From: Przewalskia tangutica
Taxonomy: Eukaryota > Streptophyta > Magnoliopsida > Solanales > Solanaceae
Length of the DNA: 64,000 bases
Direction of reading: 5' to 3'
NCBI GenBank assembly: GCA_029844215.1
Contig: CM056738.1
Span: 64,013,593 to 64,077,592 of the forward strand
Both the position numbers and the translations under genes were made by a program. Each line of letters begins with the position of its first letter. Within the stretch, counting starts at the first letter, position 1. Under the pieces are notes generated by a model. It ran no database searches, had not been told where the DNA came from, and was given only the letters and a program-made list of their open reading frames with translations. Shown here in pieces: positions 1-12,820 of this stretch.

Positions 1-1009
1 GTGTAGTAAGATTGGTTGATAAATAGACATATTATGATGCTACGTGTGTTAGTGTCTTGTGATGTTGTGAAGGGTCATTCTTGTTGTGCTTACGTTGCTA
101 AGCGGTAAGTCGTTATCTTGTTATTATATCACCTACCCTCTTGACTTGTTATACAGGGCTTGCCACCCTTGATGCGGGTCTATACGGCCTATCGCGGTCT
201 GTGAGACTATGCGGGCTGGGAGTTCGTGATTGATCATTCGGGTGTTTTAGCGTCACGGGGATGCCCTATGCGATGTGTGACTATGCGGTCTATTGAGACT
301 ATGCGGTGCGGGAGTCGAGGAGAGTGCAGGGGTTAGCTACCCTCGACGCGAGAATACCTCATGCGGTGCGTGTGTGACCTATGCGGATCGCGGAAGTCGA
401 GATTAAACGCATAATGATACTATGGGCGATTGGCCTTGCCCGATCATTCGCGGCCTACAAAAGACATGTTCTGATTTACCTATTATTGTTCTTGTTTGTG
501 ATATGACATTGTGTGCAATTGAACTGATTGTATTTGCAAATGGTTTTAAATACTTTGATTTCATTTAAGTACTTGACAGTTTCACATACTTGGTACCTGT
601 TGTACTGACCTCCTTCGGGGGGCTGCGTTCATGCCGCAGGTAAGGGCAAGCAGGTGCTAGATCCACATCCTTATGTTCTCTTTGCTTTGGTGTCGTGAGC
701 TCCATCTTCTAGGAGGCTCGACTTTTAGGTATGATCTCCTGTTGTTGTATATAGTTTTGTACATTCAGGGTATGGCGGGGCCTGTCCCGCCATAGTTGAT
801 AATCTTCTTACAGGTCTGTACTCCTATAGTACAGTTGGCATGTAACAGCAAAAATATATTTATATATATATCACGAAAGGCGACATTTTCTCACATAAAG
901 CGTGTCTCATTTTACAAATTTCATGTCTTGTTTTTATATTCAGTGATTACTCGATGTATGACTACTTGGGTGCGGGTAAGGCACGATCCACGGCCCGGCA
1001 GTCGTGACA
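1..1009 (+). repeat. Element A 5' LTR, 3' part (window-truncated)
   Basis: This segment matches 35496-36512, the last ~1 kb of A's other LTR, and ends TCGTGACA at 1009, directly followed by AAAG and the primer-binding site. It holds two hairpins shared by most LTRs here: CTGCG/CGCAG near 623-639 and a 9-bp stem TATGGCGGG (771-779) / CCCGCCATA (786-794). The first ~1.4 kb of this LTR lies before the window. Compared with its partner, many CAG and CTG sites are altered. Confidence 0.9.
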
Positions 1010-1013
1010 AAAG

Positions 1014-1026
1014 TGGTATCGAAGCG
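1014..1026 (+). other. Element A primer-binding site (initiator Met-tRNA)
   Basis: TGGTATCGAAGCG lies 4 nt after the LTR end. The expected match to the 3' end of plant initiator Met-tRNA is TGGTATCAGAGC. The copy at 24827 has that form. Here the CAG has become CGA, so the site as written is imperfect. Confidence 0.85.
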
Positions 1027-1215
1027 TTAATCCTCGGAAAGTGTTCTGAGCCGTATCTAGTAGAGTCTTGATTATCGGTGTGTTGTGCACCACACCAATA
1101 ATCAGGAGGCTATAGGATATTTAGGATTGGTTTCCATTCTTCTCACTCTGAGATCGTGCCTTAGCGCTGTGTTATAAGTTGGACCCCTCTAACGTATTCC
1201 TTTTCTGTAACAGTT

Positions 1216-2411
1216 ATGCCTCCACGTAAGGCAACCCGGGCCCAGAAGGGCAAGGCAGCCGAGGGAGCTGCTAGTAGGACACCGAGAGTCACGAGGGCAC
1301 AGGCCCAGTTCTTACCCGAGGCGATACCTCAGACGGCGAGTTCCATGACGCCGCCGGCCCCAGCAGAGACCACAGTACCCGCCCCTCGGTCCACGGCTGG
1401 GGCGGAGGTTAAGTACAAGAGATGGCCCGGCTATTGGCGAGATCGTGGCGAACGAGGACATCTTTGGATCGCAGATTCGATTTCAGCCCCAGTAGTACCC
1501 GTGGTTCACCCGAGGGCAGATAGTTTGAGGCTACGAGATTTCCTGAGTTGTAGCCCGCGAGTTTTCTGGTCGGCGGAGGATGATCGGGCGTCGGAGACCG
1601 TCCGTGACGCCGGTTCGCATCGGTGCGTGATACCGCGATCGATTGTTTTGATTCGTGGGAGTTATCCCGGGATAGCACGCGTCCCAGCTACAGGATGAGT
1701 TCTCGGAGGCTTTCCTCACTCACTTCTTGCCTCCACGGATGAGGAGGGCACGGGTAGCGATTTTATTCTTGAGGCGAGAGGGGACGCAGTTAGGGAGTAC
1801 AATGTCGAGTTCGATTCTTTGGCTCGATATGTCCTGCATTGGTAGCGGATATGGAGGGCGGTGCATCGCTACGTCACGGGCTAGATGATTATATGGCGAG
1901 TCTTGTGCAGTGTGGCTCTTGACGAGCATGGACATTACCGTATCGAGCTCATGCATTGGGATGCGAGGGAGCGCAAGACGAGTCGGCAGATATCGGCATC
2001 GAGAAGAAGGCGAGCGGCGGTTCTTTTGGTAGTTCTCGGGGTGGACGGCCTCAGCAGCAGTCTAGATTTGCACCCCAGCCAGCTCAGAGCACTCCCACAT
2101 CATTGTCAGTACAGCCAGAGTATTCGGGGGTAGGTCAGGGCCCCAGGACATCAGATTTCCAGGGTAGCAAGGGTGCTAACCGATCGAGGTCTGCTCAGTG
2201 TGTCCGTTGTGGTAGATTCCATTCAGGGAGCTGTAGTACTACTCCAGGAGCTTGCTATACTTGTGGCCAGCAGGGTCATTTTGCGAGGGCTTGTCCGACC
2301 GGGGGCAGCGCTGGTGGTAGGGCTCAGCCTACAGGATCTGTTGCCGGTTCATCGTCTCCTACAGTTACTCGCCCCGGAGGGCAGGGTACTCATGGGCCGG
2401 CAGGACCAGGA
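1216..2411 (+). pseudogene. gag: Element A gag, broken, split from pol by element B
   Basis: Gag capsid/nucleocapsid packages the element RNA in cytoplasmic particles. The start at 1216 opens MPPRKATRAQKGKAAEGAAS, the same start as the other gag copies. The first frame stays open to 1698. The middle (about 1700-1955) is frameshifted. The frame open from 1956 carries two zinc-binding motifs, CVRCGRFHSGSC (CX2CX3HX3C) and CYTCGQQGHFARAC (CX2CX4HX4C). At 2411 the frame runs into element B; protease resumes at 30592, so gag and pro-pol were once contiguous. CAG just before the ATG (1211-1213), after a T-rich tract, resembles a splice acceptor. Several breaks fall at degraded CAG/CTG sites and may be sequence error. 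Confidence 0.85.
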
Positions 2412-2443
2412 TGTTATACCCCGTAGTTCCAGGGTATGTATGT
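2412..2443 (+). repeat. Element B 5' LTR, first 32 bp
   Basis: These bases equal the first 32 bp of B's 3' LTR at 27155. Element C then begins. The LTR resumes at 21433 after the TATGT duplication, and the joined sequence matches the intact 3' LTR across the junction. Confidence 0.9.
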
Positions 2444-3261
2444 TGTCACGACCCGTTCCGGGGCCCGTGAATGGTGCCTTACCGGGGCACCCAAGTAGTC
2501 ATACATCAGAGTAATCAGCGGAAATATAAAGCAAGACATGAAACAGTTTATAAAATAAGACACAGTTTATGTGAGAAAACATCGCCTTTCGGCATATATA
2601 TATAAACATGGTTTAGCAGTTACATCCGACATCGCACAACATGACTACTCTGAACCTCTGAAATATACAACTATGGCGGGACGGGGCCCGCCATATACTG
2701 ATGCAAAACTATCTACAACAGGGAGATCATACCCAAAAGTAGAGCCTCCAGAAAAGATGGAGCTCCCGACACCAACGTAGAGATCCTAAGAATGTGGATC
2801 TAGCAACTGCTTGCCGCCTGCGGCATGAGCGCGATCCCAGAAGAGTCGATGCAAGTACTAAGTATGTGAAAGCGTAAAGTACTTAAATGAAATCATAACA
2901 CTTTTTAAAACCGGTTTACAAATATGTATGAAGCAATCAAGGAACCGCGCATAGTGCCACATCACAAACAAGAGCAACAATAGGTGGCGTAATAGGTCTT
3001 TTCTAGGCTGCGAATGATTGAGCAGGCCACTCGCGTATTATCACTCTGCAAGCCTAATCACGGACTCCGAGTCGCATAGGCCACTCACGTGGGCCCGCAT
3101 GAGGTATAACCCGCATCGAGGGTAGCTCCTCGGCATCGCCTGGACTCGTTGTCCGCATGGCCACATAGACCGCATGAGGCATAACCCCGCATACTAACCT
3201 GGAACTCTCGTAGCTCCGCATAGGCCCCCTGGACCCGCATGAGGTATTCTCGAATCATGGT
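2444..3261 (-). repeat. Element C 3' LTR, first segment
   Basis: It matches 18906-19726 of C's 5' LTR and is interrupted by D after ATGGT (3257-3261). The hairpin with TATGGCGGG is at about 2672-2696. CAG/CTG alterations are scattered. Confidence 0.88.
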
Positions 3262-3871
3262 TGTCACACCCCGAATTCCGGGCCCGTGACTGGTGCCTTA
3301 CCCCGGGCACCCTAGTGATACAACATCAGAGAAAACCAGCGGAAATAAAAACTTTAAACATGAAATGAGAACCTGATAAATAAGCAGGCCAGCAGCTTGA
3401 TTGCCTTGGTATATATACATAAAAACCGAGCAGTTATCCTTTTACAAACCACGCGCACGATTACTACAGACCTCTAAGCTTTACACCAACTAGGACGGGA
3501 CAGGGCCCCGCCATACCCCTGAATGTACAAGCACCTACAACTCAGAAACATACAAAGATAAGCCTCAGAAGGCGGAGCTTTCAGCCTTGAAATGAGATCC
3601 TAAGGCGGGGATCCACGGCCGATGTACCTCTACTGCGGCATGAACGCAGCCCAGAAGGAGGTCGATCTAACAGTACCCGGTATGTGGCGTATGCAATCGT
3701 AAATGAAATCATAACAGTCTATACAAAGCAGGAGACATGTATGATAGCCAAACTACGATTACCTGACATATAACGATTATATCAAGTCGGTCTCACGCCA
3801 CAACATCAATCATGCGTGGAATACCTTCCCGCCACTGGCGATCTATGATATGATAACAACAAGACATCAAT

Positions 3872-4206
3872 CCAAATGGAAGCATACCCGTGCGCTACGC
3901 ATCGTGTCAGTATGTCCAAAGGGAAACAATAAGACAACATTCCAAATGGACGCATACCCGTGCGCTACGCATCGTGTCAGTATGTCCAAAGGGAAACAAT
4001 AGGACAGCATTCCAAATGGACGCATACCCGTGCGCTACGAATCGTGTCAGTATGTCCAAAGGGAAATCACAAGGCGATAATCAAAATGGAAACATACCCG
4101 TGCGCTACGCATCGTGTCAGTATATCCAAAGCGATTAACCACAAGACCTCAACCAAAATGGAAGCATACCCGTGCGCTACGCATCGTGTCAGTATGTCCA
4201 AAGCGA
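3872..4206 (-). repeat. 70-bp tandem array in D 3' LTR
   Basis: Five units begin at about 3872, 3942, 4012, 4082 and 4153. Each contains GCATACCCGTGCGCTACGCA followed by a TGTCAGTATGTCCAAAG stretch. The same array appears in D's other LTR. Confidence 0.9.
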
Positions 4207-6349
4207 TTAACAACAATAATACTATCAGCGAGGCGTGCGTGGAATTTCTCCGTCACTCTGCAAGCGCGTCAAGTAAGTTCTCAACTACCAACCGACCCTC
4301 CATCGAGAGACGCGGTAACACAGAAATACAACGCTTTGCACAACAAAGGCTATCACAACAAGCATAGGCAAGTTTCACAACAACAAGCATAGGCAAGTTT
4401 CACAACAACAAGCATAGGCAAGTTATACACAACTCAAAGTACTTTCATTTTATGACAAAATCCGGGTTTTAACCCTAAAGTACTACGTACGTTAAATTCT
4501 TTTAAAAGAGATCCATTACTTTTATAAAAGTCACCCGATACCCGTAGTATTAGAATGACCAACCCACATTCCTTTTCAAAATCAAGTAACAACATTCTTT
4601 TCCTAAGTTCCAGTTTGCCTAGTTTCAATTACTCAAGCTTCTCATTTTCAAATGGTTTCATAGTTCATAAACTTAATCACTTAATTCCTTTTTAGAACAA
4701 TTGAGTAATATATGTCTTACGTGAGAGTAGGTTATTCTTGTTTACAACATTCTTATTACAGCAGCCATGATCTAGAAAATGTAATATCATTTTGTCTCAT
4801 CTTAGTTTCTATGCAGATGGAGGTTTCTACTGGTTTTAATACGATACATCATTATTCAATACATTTTCCTTTATTAACGCTGCAGTGGTCTGTCGATACA
4901 CATTCTGATTTCCGAAATCAGTAAAACATTATCCCTTTAAATAAAGCCAAGTACTCATTACTCACGAATGAGGTTTCACACAAACATCCACATTAAAACA
5001 AATAAGTTAAGTCTCTTATCTTATAAGATCAAGTCTCTTAACTTCTAACATCAGTAAACCATTTTCTTTACCTCTCTTAAGACATTATACCTAACTCCCC
5101 AAAAAGCTAGTATAACTCTTTTTAAAACCTTTAAAACCAAGTGTTACTCTCCCTTCAAAACGATTTATAAATCTTTTGAAATACATCAAGTTTCTTTATT
5201 ATAACAAGCCAGTTATAATTCACATCAGTTACCTTTTAAAACCACAAAGTATTTTCTTACCTACATAAAGCTGTTATAACCAACTTCCCATAAAGCCGTT
5301 ATAACACTTTATGTTTCAAACCAATCAAATACATTAAACACGTATGCGTCTACCGTACTACATAGTTACACACATATCATGCTAGAAGAGATAGGAAGAG
5401 GTTCACATACCTCGGCGATTGTCGACTAATAGCAAAACGCTCCAAGTACCTCAAACCGCGGCTACTCCTTAAGCCAAGTGGATCACTCCACGTAGTACTT
5501 CAACCTATAAGGCCACAGCGCTTATTAACATCTAGATCTCAACGTTCCATAATCTCTGAGAAAATTCGGCGACTCACGCAACAGCGTAAATCTCCTCGCT
5601 TTATCGGCTACGAGCCAACCAGGGGTTAACACGTCTAACCTGGGCGTACAATTCTACTACACGGTAATGCTACATAAGTCTCATGTCAGACCCTAGGTAA
5701 TTACATTTCGATTCTTCTCTTTATTATCCTTACATGTGATTCTTGTTCAATTCTTCATTCTTCAGCTTAAGTCAAAAGACATTGCCACAATACTAAGTTG
5801 ATTCTATATATAGTATACAACAACTATATATTCAACACTTATGTAATTTCCAATTACAATAGGGGACAAGATATTTACCTCGATAAGCCCAAAATTATCC
5901 TAGTTTAAAGTCGCTCCTGAGCAAGGTTTAGCTCCAACTCCGTGCGCTCCAACCCGCTCCAAACTACCCTTAGAAGTTCTAACCAACTTCTACTTACAAT
6001 TTCAACAACGGGTGAAGATTTCCTTAGGGTTTTGTTTTAGTGACTGAGGGAAAGTATAACGGTATTTTAGGCTTGTATAAGTGTAACCTTGGGAATACTA
6101 CAAGGTATTTGGGCCAAGGTATTTGGACATTATAACAATACTAGGAGAGTATTTCTATACCACAACAAGGGGTATTTATACGAGACAACTAGGCTAGGAG
6201 GGGGGGGTTACTCTCGGCCAACAAGGCCTTCACAAGGGGAGGGCTCTCGGCAAAGGGGAGACTAGGGCGAGAACACCACAAGAGAGGGGAGGAAGGCTTA
6301 AACACTTAGGAAATATTTTTGGATGAAGAAGTCTTCAACTTAGGGTGGT

Positions 6350-6356
6350 ATTTATA
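6350..6356 (-). promoter_or_regulatory. TATA box, D 3' LTR
   Basis: TATAAAT on the minus strand, followed in element orientation by a GAAGACTTCTTCATCCA-like block and the C-rich leader. The same arrangement occurs at 11914 and in the other LTRs. Confidence 0.65.
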
Positions 6357-6759
6357 GGCCAACCAATGGCCAACCAATGGCCAAGATTAAGCCAAGTGCT
6401 ACACAAGTGTAAGGCCAAGATTCACCAAAGTACACCTTATCCATCTACCACACCAACCAACACAAAATATCCTACCTACTCCCACTCACCCAAATCGTCC
6501 AAACCGCCCAACACTCTCACCAATGAGAGGGTGCCAAGTGTCGCCCTCTTGTTGGTCCAAAATGTTTCGTCTCTCGGAAAAATCCGCAAAAATTAAAAAT
6601 GACATAGCCGGAAATTCCCCTACTAAAGCTGTGGAAACGTTTCGTCGAAAAACGACTCCTTTCGGCACTTGTGTACAAATTTCGAAACTAGCCTACTTTA
6701 AGGCTCAAATTATAATACGTACACACTCACGTACATACTCTGGAAATACTGGTATAACA

Positions 6760-7410
6760 TTCTCCTCCTTAGAAACATTCGTCCCGAATGTTCCTTCTCA
6801 AGGCGGATAAAGATGAAGTTCTTCTAACAAGTTTCCACTGCCACACATGGCCATAAACATAACACACGTTCTCTTACTTCCTTACTCGTCGTGCCCTTCT
6901 CGAACACTTGAACTCTTCTAGTATATGCACCATACTCCAGTCATCGCTTCAGTTTCCAAAACTTTGGAGTCACCACCTCCAAACTTGGTCATCTACTAGC
7001 CTCAATCTTCCTTAAGGCCCTTCCCGGCCTTCACGATCTGCTTCTGGTCGAACATATCCACGAACTCATACGATGGTTACCAAAACTTGGGCCTAGCACC
7101 CGCGTGACCCTACCACCTGGCGGGACCACCCAGAGCTGACCCTACCACGAAACAGGTCGCGGGTTGGCCCGCAACATGGCCCCAACCCGACCTACTAACG
7201 CATCAAGCTCTTGTTCCCCGATCCGGAACAATCCTACCTATACAGGTCATGAAAGCTACCACTTCCATTTCACACTACCCAGGGACTTACCCTTTTCACT
7301 AACCAGGTTTCTAAATCACATTTTAGCACACAGCTATCCAAACATAACACTAAACACATCAACAACATCAATACATACAAAACTCTAGAGGGTTAGGGAT
7401 ATACCTGAAT
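6760..7410 (-). other. Element D post-gag non-coding module and polypurine tract
   Basis: No open frame is supported. The first bases are the inverted polypurine tract (about 6760-6772), then the palindrome ACATTCG/CGAATGT near 6775-6791. Further in are a hairpin GCGGGTTGGCCCGC (7159-7172) and the inverted repeat GTTCC...GGAAC (7213-7229). Both hairpins recur in B and J. The stretch joins gag directly to the polypurine tract where pol would be expected. Confidence 0.75.
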
Positions 7411-8649
7411 CTACCGCTCCTCTCTAATCATAGGCATACTGCATATGCGCTGTAGAAGGCGATGAACCACCACGATCACGAAGGTGAGTCGTAACATCCG
7501 TGCTTCCCTTGGTGGACAGTTCCTCGCAAAATGGCCTGCTGTCGCATGCAAAACAAACTCCCAATCTAGCACGACAATCTACAAAATGGAGTCTAACACA
7601 AAGCACACAACGAGGTAGTGGAGTCATCAGATGGTTAAAACCCCAGCTCAGCCTAAAATCTGAACCCTTGGAGCCACGACGCTCCTCGAAGGCGGTGGAG
7701 GACCACTCTGTCTTGGTGGGGTACATAACTAGCTTTCTTTGAGGCGGTCCGCCTCGAAAGTCACCAAAGGACCTGCCGTCTGGCCTCTCTCTGCCGATCC
7801 CGGTCATTACGTCGACCACTCCGTGCATCACATCCTAGTGCATGAGCTGCGCATGCGGGCAATGTCTATGCGGTGAAGAAACACCCGCACAAGACTCGAC
7901 CATATAATCATCTAGCCCGGTGACGTAGCGATGCACCCTATCCTCCATACTAGCTACTAATGCGGGAACAAACCGGGCCAACGAGTCGAACTCCACGTTG
8001 TACTCCCGAATCAGCGCCCATTCGCCTCAACATCAAAAATCGCCGGCGAGCCCTCGCCATTTGTGGAGGAAAGAAATGTGCCAGGAAGGCCCCCGAAAAC
8101 TCGTCCCAAACGGCAGGAAGTGCATTCTCTCCCCGGGAGAGCTCCCGAATCAAACCGATCATGCGGTATCACGCGGCCGATCGAACCTAGGACCACCGAC
8201 TCGGTCTCGAAGCCTCGATCACTCTACGATCCAGAATCGTCGGATGAACTCCTGCGGATCATCCTCAGGCCTCGACCCATAAAACTCTGGAGGGTTACAC
8301 CTCAGAAAATCCCGTAGTCTCAAATGCGCTCGGGGTGAACTACGGGTGCTCTGGGGCTGACTGCTGCGTCGGCCTATCCTCATATCTCACGACCACGGCG
8401 ATGGCGGGCCATCTCCTTGTACCCCATCTCATCTGCTCCAGGCTGTGGGACTGGAGGCTCAGGTACTGTAGTCTCAGCAGCCTCTGCTGCGGCTCTAAAC
8501 TCTGCTGGTGCTGGCGGTGTCGCCAAACTCTCCGTCTGAAGTACTATCTCAGGTACAGACCGGGCCTGTGCCCTCGTACTCCTCTGTATCTCACTAGCAG
8601 CTCCCTCGGCTGCCTTGCCCTTCTTGGCTCGGTTTTCATGCGGAGGCAT
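7411..8649 (-). pseudogene. gag: Element D gag, frameshifted
   Basis: The minus-strand start at 8649 opens MPPHENRAKKGKAAEGAAS, matching the gag start of A and B. The final codons (stop at 7411-7413) resemble the MIRVKR end of B's gag. Zinc-knuckle cysteines near 7540-7640 are only partly readable (for example CVLCVRLHFVDC). Between these parts the frame shifts several times, usually where B's gag has CAG or CTG. Length fits a full gag of about 400 codons. No pol follows. Confidence 0.8.
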
Positions 8650-8836
8650 AATCGTAAAACGAGATACGTCAGAGGGGTCCAACTTACAACACAGCTCTAA
8701 GGCACGATCTCAGAATGAGAAGAATGGAAACCAATCCTAAATGTCCTATAGCCTCCTGATTATAGATGTGGTGCACAACACACCGATAATCAAGACTCTA
8801 CTAGACACGGTCTGTAGACACTTTCCGAGGATTAAT

Positions 8837-8850
8837 CGCTCACGATACCA
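8837..8850 (-). other. Element D primer-binding site
   Basis: CGCTCACGATACCA is the reverse complement of a degraded TGGTATCAGAGCG, 3 nt from the LTR edge at 8854. The CTG of the minus-strand site reads CACG. Confidence 0.75.
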
Positions 8851-9441
8851 CTATGTCACACCCCGAATTCGGGCGTGATCGTGCCTTACCCCGCACCCTA
8901 GTGATACAACATCGAGAAAACCCGGAAATAAAAACTTTAAACATGAAATGAGAACCTGATAAATAAACAGGCCAACCAACGATTGCCTTCGGTATATATA
9001 CATAAAAACCGACAGTTATCCTTTTTACAAACCACGCCCAGCAATTACTCTGCACTCTAAGATTTACAACAACTATGACGGACGGGGCCGCCATACCACG
9101 AATGTACAAGAACCTACAACTCAGGAAACATACAAAGATAAGCCTCAGAAGGCGGAGCTTTCAACGCGCTGAAATGAGATCCTAAGCGGGGATCCACGAC
9201 CGATGTACCTCTACTGCGGCATGACGCGGCCCGAAGGGTCGATAACAGTACCAGTATGTGGCCTGCAATCATAGAATGAAATCATAACGATCTATACAAA
9301 GCGGGAGACATGTATGATAGCCAAACTACGATACCTGACATATATGATTATATCAAGTCGGTCTCACGCCACAACATCAATCATGCGTGGAATACCTTCC
9401 TCATCACGGCGATCTATGATATGATAACAACAAGACAACAA

Positions 9442-9770
9442 TCCAAATGGAAGCATACGTGCGCTACGCATCGTGTCGGTATGTCCAAAGAAACAATAAG
9501 ACAACATTCCAAATGGACGATACGTGCGCTACGCATCGTGTCGGTATGTCCAAAGGAAACAATAGGACAACATTCCAAATGGACGATACCCGTGCGCTAC
9601 GCATCGTGTCGGTATGTCCAAAAGGAAATCACTGGCGATAATCAAAATGAAACATACCCGTGCGCTACGCATCGTGTCAGTATATCCAAAGCGATTAACC
9701 ACAAGACCTCAACCAAAATGGAAGCATACCTATGCGCTACGCATCGTGTCAGTATGTCCAAAGCGATTAA
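9442..9770 (-). repeat. 70-bp tandem array in D 5' LTR
   Basis: Five units equivalent to 3872-4206, slightly shorter because several CCG and CAG sites have lost bases. Confidence 0.85.
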
Positions 9771-11913
9771 CAACAATAATACTATCAGCGAACGTCTGCG
9801 GAATTTCTCCGTCCTTCAGCGCGTCCAAGTAAGTTCTCAACTACCAACCGACCCTCCATCGAGACGCGGTAACACAGAAATACAACGCTTTGCACAACAA
9901 AGGCTATCACAACAAGCATATGCAAGTTTCACAACAACAAGCATAGGCAAGTTTCACAACAACAAGCATAGGCAAGTTATACACAACTCAAAGTACTTTC
10001 ATTTTATGACAAAATCCGGGTTTTAACCCTAAAAGTACTACGTCGTTAAATTCTTTTAATAGAGATCCATTACTTTTATAAAAGTCACGATACGTAGTAT
10101 TAGAATGACCAACCCACATTCCTTTTCAAAATCAAGTAACAACATTCTTTTCCTAAGTTCGGCTTTGCCTAGTTTCAATTACTCAAGCTTCTCATTTTCA
10201 AATGGTTTCATAGTTCATAAACTTAATCACTTAATTCCTTTTTAGAACAATTGAGTAATATATGTCTTACGTGAGAGTAGGTTATTCTTGTTTACAACAT
10301 TCTTATTACAAGACCATGATCTAGAAAATGTAATATCATTTTGTCTCATCTTAGTTTCTATGCAGATGGAGGTTTCTACTGGTTTTAATACGATACATCA
10401 TTATTCAATACATTTTCCTTTATTAACACTACAGTGGTCTGTCGATACACATTCTGATTTCCGAAATCAGTAAAACATTATCCCTTTAAATAAAGCCAAG
10501 TACTCATTACTCACGAATGAGGTTTCACACAAACATCCACATTAAAACAAATAAGTTAAGTCTCTTATCTTATAAGATCAAGTCTCTTAACTTCTAACAT
10601 CAGTAAACCATTTTCTTTACCTCTCTTAAGACATTATACCTAACTCCCCATAAAGCTAGTATAACTCTTTTTAAAACCTTTAAAACCAAGTGTTACTCTC
10701 CCTTCAAAACGATTTATAAATCTTTTGAAATACATCAAGTTTCTTTATTATAACAAGCCAGTTATAATTCACATCAGTTACCTTTTAAAACCACAAAGTA
10801 TTTTCTTACCTACATAAAGCTGTTATAACCAACTTCCCATAAAGCCGTTATAACACTTTATGTTTCAAACCAATCAAATACATTAAACACGTATGCGTCT
10901 ACCGTACTACATAGTTACACACATATCATGCTAGAAGAGATAGGAAGAGGTTCACATACCTCGACGATTGTCGACTAATAGCAAAACGCTCCAAGTACCT
11001 CAAACCGCCGACTACTCCTTAAGCCAAGTGGATCACTCCACACGTAGTACTTCAAATAAGGCCACAGCAGCTTATTAACATCTAGATCTCAACGTTCCAT
11101 AATCTACAGAAAATTCGGCAGCACCTCCCCCCCGCAGCGTAAATCTCCTCCTTTATCGAGGTCGGCTACCAAGCCAACCAGGGGGGGGTTAACACGTCTA
11201 ACCGGACGCGTACAATTCTACTACACAGTAATGCTACATAAGTCTCATGTCAGACACTAGGTAATTACTGATTCGCTTCTTCTCTTTATTATCCTTCTAT
11301 GTGATTACTGTTCAGTTCTTTATTCTTCAGGCTTAAGTCAAAAGACATTGCCACAATACTAAGTTCAGTTCTATATATAGTATACAACAACTATATATTC
11401 AACACTTATGTAATTTCCAATTACAATAGGGGGACAAGATATTTACCTCGATAAGCCCAAAATTATCCTAGTTTAAAGTCGCTCCTGAGCAAGGTTTAGC
11501 TCCACTCCGTGCGCTCAACCCGCTCCAAACTACCCTTAGAAGTTCTAACCAACTTCTACTTACAATTTCAACAACGGGTGAAGATTTCCTTAGGGTTTCG
11601 TTTTAGTAGTGAGGAAAGTATAACGGTATTTTCTGGGCTTGTATAAGTGTAACCTTGGGAATACTACAAGGTATTTGGGCCAAGGTATTTGGACATTATA
11701 ACAATACTAGGAGAGTATTTCTATACCACAACAAGGGGTATTTATACGAGACAACTAGGCTAGGGGGGGTTACTCTCGGCCAACAAGGCCTTCACAAGGG
11801 GGAGGGGCTCTCGGCAAGGGGAAGACTAGGACGAGAACACCACAAGAGAGGGGAGGAAGGCTTAAACACTTAGGAAATATTTTTGGATGAAGAAGTCTTC
11901 AACTTAGGGTGGT

Positions 11914-11920
11914 ATTTATA
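11914..11920 (-). promoter_or_regulatory. TATA box, D 5' LTR
   Basis: TATAAAT on the minus strand; in element orientation this is the promoter that would drive D. It corresponds to 6350-6356. Confidence 0.65.
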
Positions 11921-12710
11921 GGCCAACCAATGGCCAAGATTAAGCCAAGTGCTACACAAGTGTAAGGCCAAGATTCACCCAAGTACACCTTATCCATCTA
12001 CCACACCAACCAACACAAAATATCCTACCTACTCCCACTCACCCAAATCGTCCAAACCGCCCAACACTCTCACCAATGAGAGGGTGCCAAGTGTCGCCCT
12101 CTTGTTGGTCCAAAATGTTTCGTCTCTCGGAAAAATCCGCAAAAATTAAAAATGACATAGCCGGAAATTCCCCTACGAAAGCTGTGGAAACGTTTCGTCG
12201 AAAAACGACTCCTTTCGGCACTTGTGTACAAATTTCGAAACTAGCCTACTTTAAGGCTCAAATTATAATACGTACACACTCACGTACATACTCTGGAAAT
12301 ACGGGGTATAACAATGGTCCCAGACCGCCTGAGTCTACCCCGCATCGGAGGGCAGCTTAACCCCCGGTATCATCTCAAGAGGTGAGTGATAGTACACTAA
12401 CATAACAACTTATCTTTAAACAACATAAGCACAACAAGGATACTCTCTTATACAAACGTTACAAGATACTAACACACATAACATCATATCATGTCTACTT
12501 ATCAAACCATCTTATTATTCTTTTCACAATTCAACATAAGTCTGTTATAAACACATAGGCAAACTTGTTTCTTTTATCAATCTTAAGTGGTTATACTTAA
12601 CTTCCCATAAAGCTAGTATAACTCTTAAGCTTCTGTTTTAAAAACCAGTTAGTTCTCTTCTGTTAAAAATGATTCAGTATTCTTATGAAATGCTTTTAGA
12701 TCTTTATTAT

Positions 12711-12820
12711 TCAGGCTTAAGCCGTGAGGCATTGCCGTAAGTGTTATTCAGGCTTAAGCCGTGAGGCATTGCCGTAAGTGTTATTCAGACTTAAGTCAAA
12801 GACATTGCCGTAGTTATTAT
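12711..12820 (-). repeat. 38-bp triplication in C 3' LTR
   Basis: Three copies of a unit containing TTCAGGCTTAAGCCGTGAGG and ATTGCCGTAAG. The third copy is diverged (TTAAGTCAAAGACATTGCC). The same triplet is at 20111-20215. Confidence 0.88.

Larger units (their letters stand above)
3262..6759 (-). repeat. Element D 3' LTR
   Basis: 3,498 bp with TG...CA ends in element orientation. It contains a 70-bp tandem array (3872-4206), a short array GCATAGGCAAGTTTCACAAC at about 4360-4425, the inverted motif GAGGTTCACATACCTC near 5399-5414, a splice-donor-like GAG/GTAAAT (minus strand, intron side from 5878) and an inverted TATA box at 6350-6356. It keeps more CAG and CTG sites than the partner LTR. 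Confidence 0.9.
3262..12313 (-). mobile_element. Element D: gag-only LTR retrotransposon nested in C's LTR
   Basis: D runs from TGTCACACCCC at 3262 to GGTATAACA at 12313, flanked by ATGGT on both sides (3257-3261, 12314-12318). Removing D restores C's LTR exactly as in the other copy near 19716-19730. LTRs are 3.50 and 3.46 kb; the interior is only 2.09 kb, with PBS, gag and the same post-gag module as B. B and D are the same kind of element in opposite orientations. Confidence 0.9.
8854..12313 (-). repeat. Element D 5' LTR
   Basis: 3,460 bp, paired with 3262-6759. The AT-rich parts are nearly identical to the partner. GC-rich parts differ mostly by loss or rewriting of CAG, CTG and CCG and by changed G/C runs (for example at 11122-11190). 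It carries the 70-bp array at about 9442-9770. Confidence 0.9.

Noticed and set aside
1216..2426. Gag ending naturally at the TAG at 2424
   Set aside because: The last codons are B's LTR start; A's frame continues at 30592 after the insertion.
9310..10026. 238-codon open frame in D's 5' LTR
   Set aside because: It runs through the 70-bp array and other LTR sequence; the partner LTR at 3700-4450 does not keep the frame. It is a by-product of the repeat.
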